42,046 nucleotides of DNA from Candidatus Treponema scatequi (GCA_018066075.1 JAGHSB010000018.1:1-42046); one strand, 5' to 3'; positions 8,738 to 17,677 are shown, counted from the first letter of the stretch. Notes: generated by a model not told the origin, from the sequence alone. A program made the numbers and translations.

Positions 8738-8773
8738 AATTCATCGCAAAATCGTACGATTTTTCTATGAATT
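8738..8773 (+). promoter_or_regulatory. 36-base near-perfect palindrome in the glycosidase leader
   Basis: Symmetric about 8755/8756: outer arms AATTCAT and ATGAATT, inner arms AAAATCGT and ACGATTTT, separated on each side by 3 bases (one of which also pairs). About 16 of 18 pairs match. It lies between the likely transcription start (about 8724) and the ribosome binding site AAAGGAG (8786-8792), so it could act as a DNA operator or as an mRNA hairpin. Confidence 0.6.
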
Positions 8774-8797
8774 GGTGACTAAAAGAAAGGAGATTTT

Positions 8798-10228
8798 GTG
8801 AACAAAAAAGATTTCCCAAAAATCCACTTTTATGATCAGGATTTTGTAGACATTTATAACAAAACTTGGAACTGGCTCGGCGATTTCTGGCTCAATCCTA
8901 AATCGGGCGAACCTGATCCAGACGGATACTTTGTTTATCCAGAAGACAAGATGTATGTTATAAATCAGTTTGACTCAATTTTCTCATCATTCTTCCTTGT
9001 TTACTCAAACAGAAACTATCCTGCAAATCAGAATCTTGATTACCTCTACGCAAGACAGGAAAAAAACGGAGCAATCCGCTGGAAGTATGATCTTAAGAAA
9101 AACAAACCGGTTCTTGACAAGTCAAATCCAGATGGAATCGGATTACCTTTATTCGCATGGGCAGAGTTTAATCTTTATCACAAATCAGCAAACAAGAGAC
9201 GCGTAAAAGAAGTAGTTCCAGTTTTGCAGAAATACATCGAATGGATCGACGCAAACTTCAAAAAGCCAAACGGCCTTTATGCAGTTCCACATGTAGCAAC
9301 AGGAATGACAAACTCGCCTCGCGATAAAGCATTCTACCCTGTAGACTTCAATGCCGCTATGGCAATCAATGCAACACACATGGCTGCCCTCGGCGACATT
9401 CTCAACGATAAAGAATTGAGTTTCCAGTACAAAAAAATGTACTTCTCACTCAAGACAAAAATCAACTCAATGATGTGGAATCCAAAAACAGGTTTCTATC
9501 ATGACCTCGATAAATCAGAAAACATTTTGCCGCAAAAAACTATCGCAGGTTTCTGGCCGCTTCTCGCAGAAATTCCAAATGCAGATAAAGCTGACATGCT
9601 CATCGCGCATTTGTCAAATCCAAAGACATTCGGAACAGATCATCCGTTCCCATCTTTGTCTGCTGACAGCCCTGACTTTAAAGAATGTGGAGAAGGATAC
9701 AGAGGTTCTGTATTCCCGGCCCTCAACTTTATGGTTATCAAAGGCCTCGAAAAATATCAGCGCTATGATCTTGCACGCGAATGTTCTATCAGACACTTGT
9801 ATTACATTCTCGAAGGTCTTTCTCCAAACGATTCAAAAATTAAGGGAGATCTTTTCGAAGCATATTTACCTACAAAAGAAGGAAAGCCAACACTCCGCGG
9901 AAAACCAAACTTCCCTCGTGCACGCTATCTTCAGGCAGTAGGACTTTCAACAATCGCCCTCATGATTGAAAACGTTGTAGGACTTTTGATCAGTTTGCCT
10001 CGCAAGACTGTAGACTGGATTATTCCTAACCTCGAAATCATGGGCATTGAAAATCTTTCACTCAAACGCAACCTCATTACAATTTTAAGTAATAAAGGAA
10101 ACCGCGGATGGGAAATTCAGATGGAAAGTGAAAAGCTTTATTACTTTACTATCAATATTCTCGACCAGAAGAAAAAGACTTTACCTATCCCATCTGGTAA
10201 ATGTTCAATGTTGATTGATAAACTTTAA
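8798..10228 (+). CDS. GH63/mannosylglycerate-hydrolase-like (alpha/alpha)6 glycosidase-family protein
   Basis: A 476-residue protein of the trehalase/GH63-like superfamily. It shows the family landmarks: DPDGYFVYPEDKM near the N-terminus, TGMTNSPRDK (169-178), DFNAAMAINATHMAALGD, YRGSVFPALNFMVIKGL and LFEAYLPTKEGKP. The last contains E354, the expected general base. The usual general acid Asp of the GMDNSPR motif is Thr here (T171), so activity may be altered. No signal peptide, so cytoplasmic. The start is GTG at 8798 behind a strong AAAGGAG site; no in-frame ATG fits as well. The ppx gene follows 12 bases downstream, probably cotranscribed. Substrate cannot be read from sequence: alpha-glucosides, mannosylglycerate and glucosylglycerate are candidates. 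Confidence 0.75.
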   Translation: MNKKDFPKIHFYDQDFVDIYNKTWNWLGDFWLNPKSGEPDPDGYFVYPEDKMYVINQFDSIFSSFFLVYSNRNYPANQNLDYLYARQEKNGAIRWKYDLKKNKPVLDKSNPDGIGLPLFAWAEFNLYHKSANKRRVKEVVPVLQKYIEWIDANFKKPNGLYAVPHVATGMTNSPRDKAFYPVDFNAAMAINATHMAALGDILNDKELSFQYKKMYFSLKTKINSMMWNPKTGFYHDLDKSENILPQKTIAGFWPLLAEIPNADKADMLIAHLSNPKTFGTDHPFPSLSADSPDFKECGEGYRGSVFPALNFMVIKGLEKYQRYDLARECSIRHLYYILEGLSPNDSKIKGDLFEAYLPTKEGKPTLRGKPNFPRARYLQAVGLSTIALMIENVVGLLISLPRKTVDWIIPNLEIMGIENLSLKRNLITILSNKGNRGWEIQMESEKLYYFTINILDQKKKTLPIPSGKCSMLIDKL

Positions 10229-10240
10229 TAAGGATTAGCC

Positions 10241-11770
10241 ATGGCGACACCGGAAGCTGTAATTGAAATCGGGTCCATCGGAATCAGGCTTCTGGTGGCC
10301 GAGGTAAAAGATAATGACGAATGGGAAGTTATCGATTTCTCTGAGCTTCCTGTGGCACTTGGAAGAGATGTATTTACTACAGGTTCCATTTCAAGAGCCA
10401 ACCTTCTTTTAATTTTACAAATCTTACAGCGTTTCAAAGAACAGCTCGCATCATGGGCAATCACTCCGGAGCAGACGCATGTCATCGCTACAAGTGCACT
10501 GCGCGAAGCAAAAAACCCTGATCCGATTCTCGACCGAATCTTAACAAAGACAGGATTCAAAGTAAAAGTAATCGACGGTATCGAAGAAAACCGTCTCATG
10601 TATCTTGCCGTTACAAACAAAATCAAAGCGCTTTCAAGAAAGACAACAGACGAAGACGCAATCATTCTCGAAGTAGGCGGCGGTTCGACAGAAATGATGC
10701 TGATTAAAAAGGGAAAAATGGCCGGCGCACATTCCCTCAAAATCGGAACAATCAGAATCGAACAGAACTTAAATCTCTCAGTCGCAACAACAGACGACAT
10801 CAGACGATACATTCAGCAGTTCATCTTAAACACAAAAGGCTCGCTCAACGAAGACCTCGACTTAACAACTGTAAAACAGTTCTACTCAGTCGGTGGTGAA
10901 CCGCGACTCGCTGCACTCACATACGGAAAAAAACTCTCCGATGGAATCTGGGAAATCGACCGCGAAGAATTTGAAAAGTTTGTAAAAGAAGTTCAGACAT
11001 ATTCAACAGAAGAAATCGTTGCAAAGTTCAACATCGAATTTAACGAAGCGTCCCAGCTTTACATCGGACTTTCAATTTACGAAATGTTCATTCAGCTGAC
11101 AAACGTAAATAAAATCATCGTACTTGAAACAAACATTCGTGACGGTGCAATCATCAGTAAGATTTCAAATCCATCGAGTGAACTTCAGACAGAATTCTAT
11201 TCGCAGATTACAGCTTCTGCAATTAACCTTCTCAGAAAATATCACGGCGATATGGAACACGCTCTTTATGTTCGTGACATAAGCCTCATGATTTTTGATA
11301 CATTAAAAGATGAACTTGCGCTTGATGACCGCGCGAGAATGCTTCTTGAAGTTGCATCGATTTTGCATGATATCGGAATGTTCATCAGACTTGGTGATCA
11401 TCAGAAACACAGTGAATATATCATTCAGAACTCTGAAATCTTTGGACTCAGAAAAAATGAAAACACGATCGTTTCACAGATTTCACGCTATCATAGAGGA
11501 TCAATTTTACCGCAGGACGACGAACACTTTGCAATGCTTCCTCGCGGCGACAGAATGATAATTTTAAAACTCACTTCAATTTTGAGAATCGCAGATGCGC
11601 TTGACCGTGCACACTCACAGAAACTTAAAAATCTTTTCATCTCAAAACAGAACGACACACTCTTTATTACATCAAGAACAAAACACAACATCGTCCTTGA
11701 AAAACAGGCGCTTGCTGAAAAATCAAATATGTTTGAATACGTTTTCGGATACAGGATCATTTTGTCGTAA
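10241..11770 (+). CDS. ppx: Ppx/GppA exopolyphosphatase with C-terminal HD domain
   Basis: Splits terminal phosphate from polyphosphate or pppGpp. It has the actin-like fold of the Ppx/GppA family: first phosphate loop IEIGSIGIRLLVAEV at residues 8-22 (the usual D-x-G-S-N is varied to EIGSIG), HVIATSALREAKN near 85, and second loop LEVGGGSTEMML near 147. The C-terminal part carries an HD domain with H376-D377 in LHDIGMF and a downstream SQISRYHRG. At 509 residues it matches the long, HD-containing form. ATG 10241 follows AAGGA. It lies directly before ppk, so synthesis and breakdown of polyphosphate are encoded together. Whether polyphosphate or pppGpp is preferred cannot be read here. Confidence 0.9.
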   Translation: MATPEAVIEIGSIGIRLLVAEVKDNDEWEVIDFSELPVALGRDVFTTGSISRANLLLILQILQRFKEQLASWAITPEQTHVIATSALREAKNPDPILDRILTKTGFKVKVIDGIEENRLMYLAVTNKIKALSRKTTDEDAIILEVGGGSTEMMLIKKGKMAGAHSLKIGTIRIEQNLNLSVATTDDIRRYIQQFILNTKGSLNEDLDLTTVKQFYSVGGEPRLAALTYGKKLSDGIWEIDREEFEKFVKEVQTYSTEEIVAKFNIEFNEASQLYIGLSIYEMFIQLTNVNKIIVLETNIRDGAIISKISNPSSELQTEFYSQITASAINLLRKYHGDMEHALYVRDISLMIFDTLKDELALDDRARMLLEVASILHDIGMFIRLGDHQKHSEYIIQNSEIFGLRKNENTIVSQISRYHRGSILPQDDEHFAMLPRGDRMIILKLTSILRIADALDRAHSQKLKNLFISKQNDTLFITSRTKHNIVLEKQALAEKSNMFEYVFGYRIILS

Positions 11771-11808
11771 CCGAAATCAATTGAAATACCCGGCAATCGG
11801 AGGAAACA

Positions 11809-13929
11809 ATGCAGAAGAATTTATTTTTTAACAGAGAACTTTCCTGGATAGAATTTAATAACCGCGTTTTATTTGAAGCATGCAGAAAAGACATTCCGCT
11901 TCTCGAACGCGTGCAGTTTCTTTCAATTGTTACAAGCAACTTCAATGAATTTTTCCAGGTTCGAGTTGCTTCGATTAAACGTGCTCAGAAAATTGATAAC
12001 CGTAAAAAAGATATTTCAGGATATACTCCTTCGGCACTTTTAAAACAGATTTCTGTTCGTGCACATGAAGTAGTAAATCAGAAAAATGAAGTTTTGCAGA
12101 AAGAAATATTCCCGCTTCTCGAAAAAGAAGGATATGTTTATGTAAAGCCTGACAAAATGACTCAGGAACAGAAAGTTTTCTGCCAGAAAGATTTTAACGA
12201 CAACATTCTTCCACTTTTGACTCCGCTCAGAACTGATACAGAAACATTCCCGCTCATTTCAAATTTGCAGTATCACGCTGCATTCCTTTTGAAACCGATG
12301 GCCGGAATCACTCCGATGAACAAAGAGTTTTTCATCAAAGACGGAAAACAGGCAATCGCTTTCGTTCAGATACCAAGTGGAATCAACCGCCTCATCTGGC
12401 TTCCGACAAAATCAAAGACAAAGCAGTTTACTTTGATTGACAACCTCATTCTCGAATACGGAACAAATCTCTTTCCGGGATTTGAAGTTAAAGAATCAAT
12501 GCTCTTTAATGTAATTCGTGATGCAGACTTTGCAGTTGATGAAGAGTCGGGGAACAACTTTATCGAAGCGATGGAAGAAGTTTTAATCAAAAGACAGTCT
12601 TCATTTGCCGTAAGATTAAACTGCAACAATTCAAGTGCGACAATCAAAAAGTTTTTGATGAAAAATCTCGAACTCGAACCTGATGATGTTTACGAATGCG
12701 ACCAGCTTATCGATCCGGGCTGTCTTTTGGAAATCGGAAAACTTGAAGAAACTTCAAAATATAAATTTGAAAGCTGGGAACATTTTTACTCAAAGAGTTT
12801 GCCAGAAGACGAACCATATTGGGATGTGTTAAAACAGAAAGACGTTCTTTTGCACGTTCCATACGAAAGTTATAATCCGGTCGTAAAATTTATTACAGAC
12901 GCCGCAGAAGATCCTGCTGTCATCGCAATTAAAATGACTCTTTACAGAACCGGAAATGACTCACCGATTATTTCTGCACTCAAAAAAGCTGCACAGAACG
13001 GCAAGCAGGTTACAGTACTCGTGGAACTTAAGGCGCGTTTTGACGAAGAGCGTAATATTGCATGGGCAAACGAACTTGAGCGTGCAGGCGTTATCGTAAT
13101 TCAGGGAATCGTAAACTTAAAAGTTCATGCAAAAATTTTAATGGTAATCAGAAAAGAAGATAACTCAATCAAACGATATGTTCATCTTTCAACTGGTAAC
13201 TACAATCCAAAGACTGCAAGACTTTACAGTGACCTTTCGCTTTTTACTTCGAACAGTTTGATTGCAAACGATGCAACAACTTTCTTTAACATCGTAACAG
13301 GCTATTCTGCACTTCAGTCAATGAAAGTCTTGAGCATGGCACCTGTAAACTTAAAGTCAAATATTCTTGCAATGATTCAACGAGAGATTCGTCTTTCTTC
13401 TCCTGCAAACCCGGGAATGATCATCGCAAAAATGAACTCGCTTACTCACGAAGAAGTAATCAACGCTTTGTACGACGCAAGCCGTGCCGGTGTAAAAGTT
13501 ATGCTCAACATCCGCGGAATCTGTATGCTCGTTCCTGGCGTTAAAGGAATGAGTGAAAAAATTCAGGTCATCTCAATCGTTGACCGCTATCTAGAACACG
13601 AACGAGTTTTCTATTTTAAGAATGCAGGTCAGTCAGAAATTTATCTTTCTAGTGCAGACTGGATGGATAGAAATCTTGACCGCCGAATCGAATTAATGTT
13701 CCCGGTTCTCGAACAGGACATCTTTGACGAAATTAAAGAAACACTCGATACATATTTCAAATCAAACATCAACGCACATCAGCTCAGAAGCGATGGTGTC
13801 TGGATTGCCCGCCGTCAGGTAACAGGAACTGAAAGCATCCGCGCTCAGGAAGTCCTCTACAAAAAATACAAAAAGATTTCCGACAAAAAGAAAGGACCGA
13901 AGATTCAGTTCAAAGTAAGAAGAAAATAA
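11809..13929 (+). CDS. ppk: Polyphosphate kinase 1
   Basis: Reversibly moves the gamma phosphate of ATP onto polyphosphate. It has full family length (706 residues). It begins with the hallmark FFNRELSWIEFNNRVL. The conserved core is clear: MTLYRTG, VLVELKARFDEERNIAWA, LKVHAKIL with the autophosphorylated His (H440), HLSTGNYNPKTARLYSDL, and VDRYLEHERVFYF with the second essential His (H597), then YLSSADWMDRNLDRRIELMFPV. An excellent GGAGGAAAC site precedes ATG 11809. The 38-base gap from ppx contains a CAATTGAAATACCCGGC sequence related to the tandem repeat at 41405. The lysine-rich C-terminus is unremarkable. Confidence 0.97.
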   Translation: MQKNLFFNRELSWIEFNNRVLFEACRKDIPLLERVQFLSIVTSNFNEFFQVRVASIKRAQKIDNRKKDISGYTPSALLKQISVRAHEVVNQKNEVLQKEIFPLLEKEGYVYVKPDKMTQEQKVFCQKDFNDNILPLLTPLRTDTETFPLISNLQYHAAFLLKPMAGITPMNKEFFIKDGKQAIAFVQIPSGINRLIWLPTKSKTKQFTLIDNLILEYGTNLFPGFEVKESMLFNVIRDADFAVDEESGNNFIEAMEEVLIKRQSSFAVRLNCNNSSATIKKFLMKNLELEPDDVYECDQLIDPGCLLEIGKLEETSKYKFESWEHFYSKSLPEDEPYWDVLKQKDVLLHVPYESYNPVVKFITDAAEDPAVIAIKMTLYRTGNDSPIISALKKAAQNGKQVTVLVELKARFDEERNIAWANELERAGVIVIQGIVNLKVHAKILMVIRKEDNSIKRYVHLSTGNYNPKTARLYSDLSLFTSNSLIANDATTFFNIVTGYSALQSMKVLSMAPVNLKSNILAMIQREIRLSSPANPGMIIAKMNSLTHEEVINALYDASRAGVKVMLNIRGICMLVPGVKGMSEKIQVISIVDRYLEHERVFYFKNAGQSEIYLSSADWMDRNLDRRIELMFPVLEQDIFDEIKETLDTYFKSNINAHQLRSDGVWIARRQVTGTESIRAQEVLYKKYKKISDKKKGPKIQFKVRRK

Positions 13930-13983
13930 CAGCTTTATTCCAAAGATTTAATTGATTTCAATTCGTATATCCGGGAGTCTGAA

Positions 13984-15594
13984 ATGATTTTAAATTATGT
14001 TTTAAATGGAACTTGTAAAACCGCAGTCTCTTCTAATGAAGATGTCAAAATTATTGAAAAGAAAAGCGGAAACCGTTTTGTTGTTGAAGTAAAAGCATTA
14101 AATGATATCGTTTTGATTTCTGCAACAGCCGATAAACCTGTATCATTTACAAAAACAGATTTATTTTTCTTAAACGGATACCAGTCGTGGACAGACACAT
14201 TTGAATACCATTACTCTGATAAAATGCTTGATAACAACAGCATTCCACTTTATGTAAAGAAAAAATATGCACTTCACAAATATGGAGACAGCACATTTCA
14301 TAAATACAATAAAAATGTTTTACACGGATGTGATGTTGCTTACCTCAAAGGAAACGAAACACATTTCATCGGAAACTTAAATTACAAGACAGCTTACCTC
14401 TTTATCGAATATCACAAGAAAAACAACAAACTCGTTTTACTTTCAGACCTCGCAAAAATTCCACTTAAGAAAAACAAATCAATTTCTGCATTCGATTACA
14501 TTTTTAACACAGACATCGAAAAAGGAAAGAAAGAATATTTTTCTCATTTTGAAAAAACAAAAGCAAAAAAAATAATCGGATACACAAGCTGGTACAATTA
14601 CTACCAGGACATCAACGAAGAAAAGATTTTGAATGTTCTAGATACAATTTCAAAACCTTTCGAACTTTTCCAGATTGATGACGGCTTTGAACCGTTTGTC
14701 GGTGACTGGCTTACTGTCGACAAAAAGAAATTTCCAAACGGATTAAAACCAATCGTTGATAAAATTCATTCCAAAAAAATGAAGGCTGGAATCTGGCTTG
14801 CACCTTTTGCAGTTGAAACAAACTCTGACACTTTCAATAATCATAAGGACTGGCTCTGCTGTGATAAAAAAGGAAACCCTGTAAAAGTCGGCGGCAACTG
14901 GAGCTTTTTCTATGCACTCGATTTGAGTAAACCTGCTGCAGTTAATTATGTAAAAGAAACTTTGAAATATTACAAAGATCTCGGTTTTGATTTTTTCAAA
15001 CTTGACTTTCTATATGCTGCAACTGTTACAGAGCACGAAGGTTTCAGCCGAGCTCAGTTTGCACAGAAAGCTTACAAACTTTTAAGGGATGAACTGAAAG
15101 GAAAACTAATCCTCGGATGCGGAGCTGTAGTTTCAAACTGTTTCGGTCTTTTTGAATATTTGAGAATCGGCCCTGATGTTTCTTTGAAATTTGATGACGT
15201 TTGGTACATGCGAAAACTCATGCGTGAAAGACTTTCAACAAAAGTAACATTAAGAAACACAATGTACCGCCACTTCTTTGACCACAACGTCTTCTTAAAC
15301 GACCCCGATGTCTTTCTCCTCCGCGACGACAACATCGAATTAAACGAAAAACAGCGCGAAGCCCTTACCACAATCAACGCCCTCTTCGGCAGCGTTCTCA
15401 TGACAAGCGACAACCCAAAAACCTACGACGCACATAAACAGTCCCTCCTGACCAAAGCCATAGACCTCTTCAAAAACGCCACCGTCCTCTCCGTCACCAC
15501 CGGCCAAAACAACATCACCGTAACCTACAATTGCCACGGAACTGAAGAGACTTTTGTATACAATGTGAAAACTGGTTGTCTGAGTTATATGTAA
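13984..15594 (+). CDS. Alpha-galactosidase, GH36-type
   Basis: Retaining glycosidase of clan GH-D that removes terminal alpha-galactosyl residues (raffinose, melibiose type sugars); 536 residues, shorter than the 700+ of classical GH36, and without a signal peptide, so it acts on imported oligosaccharides. N-terminal beta-domain to about 185, then the barrel: IIGYTSWYNYYQDI, FQIDDGFEPFVGDW, GIWLAPFAV. The nucleophile is D341 in KLDFLY and the acid/base D398 in RIGPDVS. A GGGAGT site precedes ATG 13984. The last 90 codons (about 15265-15540) switch to C-rich codons and C-tract composition unlike the A/T-ending rest of the gene (see findings), although the protein remains family-like. Exact substrate is inferred. 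Confidence 0.87.
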   Translation: MILNYVLNGTCKTAVSSNEDVKIIEKKSGNRFVVEVKALNDIVLISATADKPVSFTKTDLFFLNGYQSWTDTFEYHYSDKMLDNNSIPLYVKKKYALHKYGDSTFHKYNKNVLHGCDVAYLKGNETHFIGNLNYKTAYLFIEYHKKNNKLVLLSDLAKIPLKKNKSISAFDYIFNTDIEKGKKEYFSHFEKTKAKKIIGYTSWYNYYQDINEEKILNVLDTISKPFELFQIDDGFEPFVGDWLTVDKKKFPNGLKPIVDKIHSKKMKAGIWLAPFAVETNSDTFNNHKDWLCCDKKGNPVKVGGNWSFFYALDLSKPAAVNYVKETLKYYKDLGFDFFKLDFLYAATVTEHEGFSRAQFAQKAYKLLRDELKGKLILGCGAVVSNCFGLFEYLRIGPDVSLKFDDVWYMRKLMRERLSTKVTLRNTMYRHFFDHNVFLNDPDVFLLRDDNIELNEKQREALTTINALFGSVLMTSDNPKTYDAHKQSLLTKAIDLFKNATVLSVTTGQNNITVTYNCHGTEETFVYNVKTGCLSYM

Positions 15595-15597
15595 ATT

Positions 15598-15720
15598 TTG
15601 ACACAGATTAATACTGATTAACACAGATTTTTAAAATTAGGTGTTCACAAACAAATATCACTTCCAAAACATCATCTGCGTTAATCCTCGTAAATCTGCG
15701 TTATCTGCGTCTATTTATCT
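15598..15720. repeat. Intergenic inverted and direct repeat of the ATCTGCGTTAAT type
   Basis: Left half (15598-15630) has two GATTAA/CACAGAT blocks; right half (15673-15712) has ATCTGCGTTAATC, AATCTGCGTT and ATCTGCGT in tandem. GATTAACACAGAT (15616-15628) is the inverse of ATCTGCGTTAATC (15674-15686) with one mismatch. The element could fold as a long imperfect hairpin. It fills most of the 206-base gap between the alpha-galactosidase and YhhN genes, the largest gene-free gap in the window. Confidence 0.7.
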
Positions 15721-15775
15721 AACCCTTTTCAATTGACCCGCCTTCATCGAAAAATTCCACAAAACACAAACCACA

Positions 15776-15784
15776 TGCTATAAT
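15776..15784 (+). promoter_or_regulatory. Extended -10 promoter of the YhhN gene
   Basis: TG, one base, then TATAAT (15779-15784). No convincing -35; an AAATTCCAC motif ends 18 bases upstream. A GAGGTGA ribosome binding site follows at about 15791-15797 before ATG 15801. Confidence 0.5.
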
Positions 15785-15800
15785 ATTTCCGAGGTGAAAA

Positions 15801-16502
15801 ATGACATTAGCATTAACAATTCTTATTCCATCGATCATTGGACTTATTCTTCAGGGAACATTCATTGCGGTTGAGCATAAAGAAAAATATGTACCGGCTG
15901 TGATTTTGAAAGGTACAGCTTCGGTTGTATTCTGTATTCTTGGATATCTGGGATATTCAACACATCTTCTCGAAGGATGTGATTCAAGTTTACCGAAGTT
16001 TGTTTTCATGGGACTTCTTTTTGGTGCACTTGGTGACATACTTTTGAACCTCCGCTTTGTATTTGAAAAAATCGGTCAGAAAATATTTCTTGCAGGAATC
16101 GCCGCATTTTTAACAGGACATATTTTGTATCTCATTGCACTCATTCCGCTTTCTGATTCACTTTTGATTTCAATCATCTGCGGCGTCGTAGTTGCAGCAG
16201 TTATTCTTACAATCATTTTCAAAAGCTTTGAATTGAAACCTGCATTTAAGATTTTTGGAATTGTTTACATCGGCGCAGTTGTATTGATGACAGCAATCGC
16301 AATCGGAAACTGCATCACAAGCGGATTTGAGAAATCTTCAGTAATTTACGCAATTGGTGCACTTTTATTTACAGTGAGCGATGTAGTTTTGATTTTCAAC
16401 ACATTCGGACCGACAACAAAGTTCAGCTTGAGAATTACAAACCTTACTCTCTACTACTTCGGACAGCTTTTCATCGCATCTTGTCTTTTCTTCTGCCGCT
16501 AG
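15801..16502 (+). CDS. YhhN/TMEM86 family membrane protein (lysoplasmalogenase-like)
   Basis: A 233-residue protein made almost entirely of membrane helices, about eight. The YhhN/TMEM86 signatures are visible: GALGDILLN near residue 75 and LFTVSDVVLIFN near 193, each with the conserved Asp, plus GHILYLIAL and YYFGQLFIASCL. Mammalian TMEM86B and some bacterial members hydrolyse the vinyl ether of lysoplasmalogens. Plasmalogens occur in anaerobic bacteria, so that activity is plausible here but not shown. It is followed after only 4 bases by glycerate kinase and is probably cotranscribed with it. Confidence 0.85.
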   Translation: MTLALTILIPSIIGLILQGTFIAVEHKEKYVPAVILKGTASVVFCILGYLGYSTHLLEGCDSSLPKFVFMGLLFGALGDILLNLRFVFEKIGQKIFLAGIAAFLTGHILYLIALIPLSDSLLISIICGVVVAAVILTIIFKSFELKPAFKIFGIVYIGAVVLMTAIAIGNCITSGFEKSSVIYAIGALLFTVSDVVLIFNTFGPTTKFSLRITNLTLYYFGQLFIASCLFFCR

Positions 16503-16506
16503 CAAA

Positions 16507-17670
16507 ATGAAAATACTTCTCGCACCGGATTCATTCAAAGGAAGTCTCTCGGCTCAAGACTTTTGCACATCATTTCAAAAAGGTGCTGCAAAAGTCAGAG
16601 ACGATGTTACTTTCGATTTTCTTCCTGTAGCTGATGGCGGAGAGGGAACTTTGCAATGCCTTCTTTCTGCGATGCAGGGCTCAATCGAAAAATGCACCGT
16701 AAAAAATTCTCTTTACGAAGATGTTGAAGCCCTTGTCGGATTTTTTGAAAACAAAAAGACTGCAGTAATTGAAGCAGCTTATGCAAACGGGCTTCCGCAG
16801 ATCAAGGGAAGAGAAAACCCTGAAGTGACGACTACTTTTGGTGTCGGACAGATGATTGATTTTGCAATTGAAAAAGGTGTCGAGAAAATTATTCTTACAC
16901 TCGGTGGAAGTTCTACAAATGACTGCGGGCTTGGAATGCTTTCTGCTCTCGGCGCAGTTTTTTTTAATAAAGAAAACAAACCTTTCGTTCCGGCAGGCGG
17001 CACGCTTTCTGACATCACAAAAATCGATTTAACAAAACTTCACGACCGCATCAAAAACATTTCATTTGTCGGAATGTGCGATGTTAAAAATCCACTCTGC
17101 GGAGAAAACGGCTGTTCGTACATCTTTGCACCGCAAAAAGGCGCAGACCCGCAAATGGTAAAACGCCTCGACTCCGGCTGCCGTCACGTCGCAGAAATCT
17201 TTTCACAAAACGACGACACATACGCGCAGCCATCAAATTCCACTAAACAAAAAACTGACTTCTCTCTCGCAGAAGGCGCAGGAGCGGCCGGTGGACTCGG
17301 GTTTGCAATTTTAGCAGGCCTCGGTGGAACTTTGCGAAGCGGAATCGATATGGTTTTAGACTTGTGCAACTTTGACGAGCGGATAAAAGACTGCGATTAC
17401 ATCGTTACGGGCGAAGGAAGCTTTGATTACCAAAGCCTCATGGGAAAAGTAATCGGCGGAATTATCGACCGCGTTGAAAAATCTCAAAAGAAAATTTCAG
17501 TTTCTGTTTTCTGCGGAAAGCTCGGACGCATCGAATCAAAACCTCAGATACTTTCGGACATCATAGAAATCAGCAAAGGCCAGGAACTTTCATACGCAAT
17601 GACACATGCAAAAGAAAATCTTGAAACTTCTGCGCAAACATGGCTCAAAAATCTTCCCTATCATACCTGA
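16507..17670 (+). CDS. Glycerate kinase (GarK/GlxK type)
   Basis: Phosphorylates D-glycerate with ATP, probably to 2-phosphoglycerate, feeding glyoxylate- or hexarate-derived carbon into glycolysis. The N-terminal signature MKILLAPDSFKGSLSAQDFC and PVADGGEGTLQCLL, then VEKIILTLGGSSTNDCGLGM, and near the C-terminus EGAGAAGGLGFAILAGLGGT and IVTGEGSFDYQS define the type I glycerate kinase family (PF02595). Length of 387 is standard. No strong ribosome binding site; the ATG lies 4 bases after the YhhN stop, suggesting translational coupling. Part of the gene (about 17080-17230) uses C/G-ending codons more than its flanks. Confidence 0.93.
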   Translation: MKILLAPDSFKGSLSAQDFCTSFQKGAAKVRDDVTFDFLPVADGGEGTLQCLLSAMQGSIEKCTVKNSLYEDVEALVGFFENKKTAVIEAAYANGLPQIKGRENPEVTTTFGVGQMIDFAIEKGVEKIILTLGGSSTNDCGLGMLSALGAVFFNKENKPFVPAGGTLSDITKIDLTKLHDRIKNISFVGMCDVKNPLCGENGCSYIFAPQKGADPQMVKRLDSGCRHVAEIFSQNDDTYAQPSNSTKQKTDFSLAEGAGAAGGLGFAILAGLGGTLRSGIDMVLDLCNFDERIKDCDYIVTGEGSFDYQSLMGKVIGGIIDRVEKSQKKISVSVFCGKLGRIESKPQILSDIIEISKGQELSYAMTHAKENLETSAQTWLKNLPYHT

Positions 17671-17677
17671 TTTTCAC

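Noticed and set aside
15755-15784. TTCCAC of the AAATTCCAC motif as a general -35 box
   Set aside because: It is 18 bases before a -10 only here; most copies are inside genes with no -10 after them.
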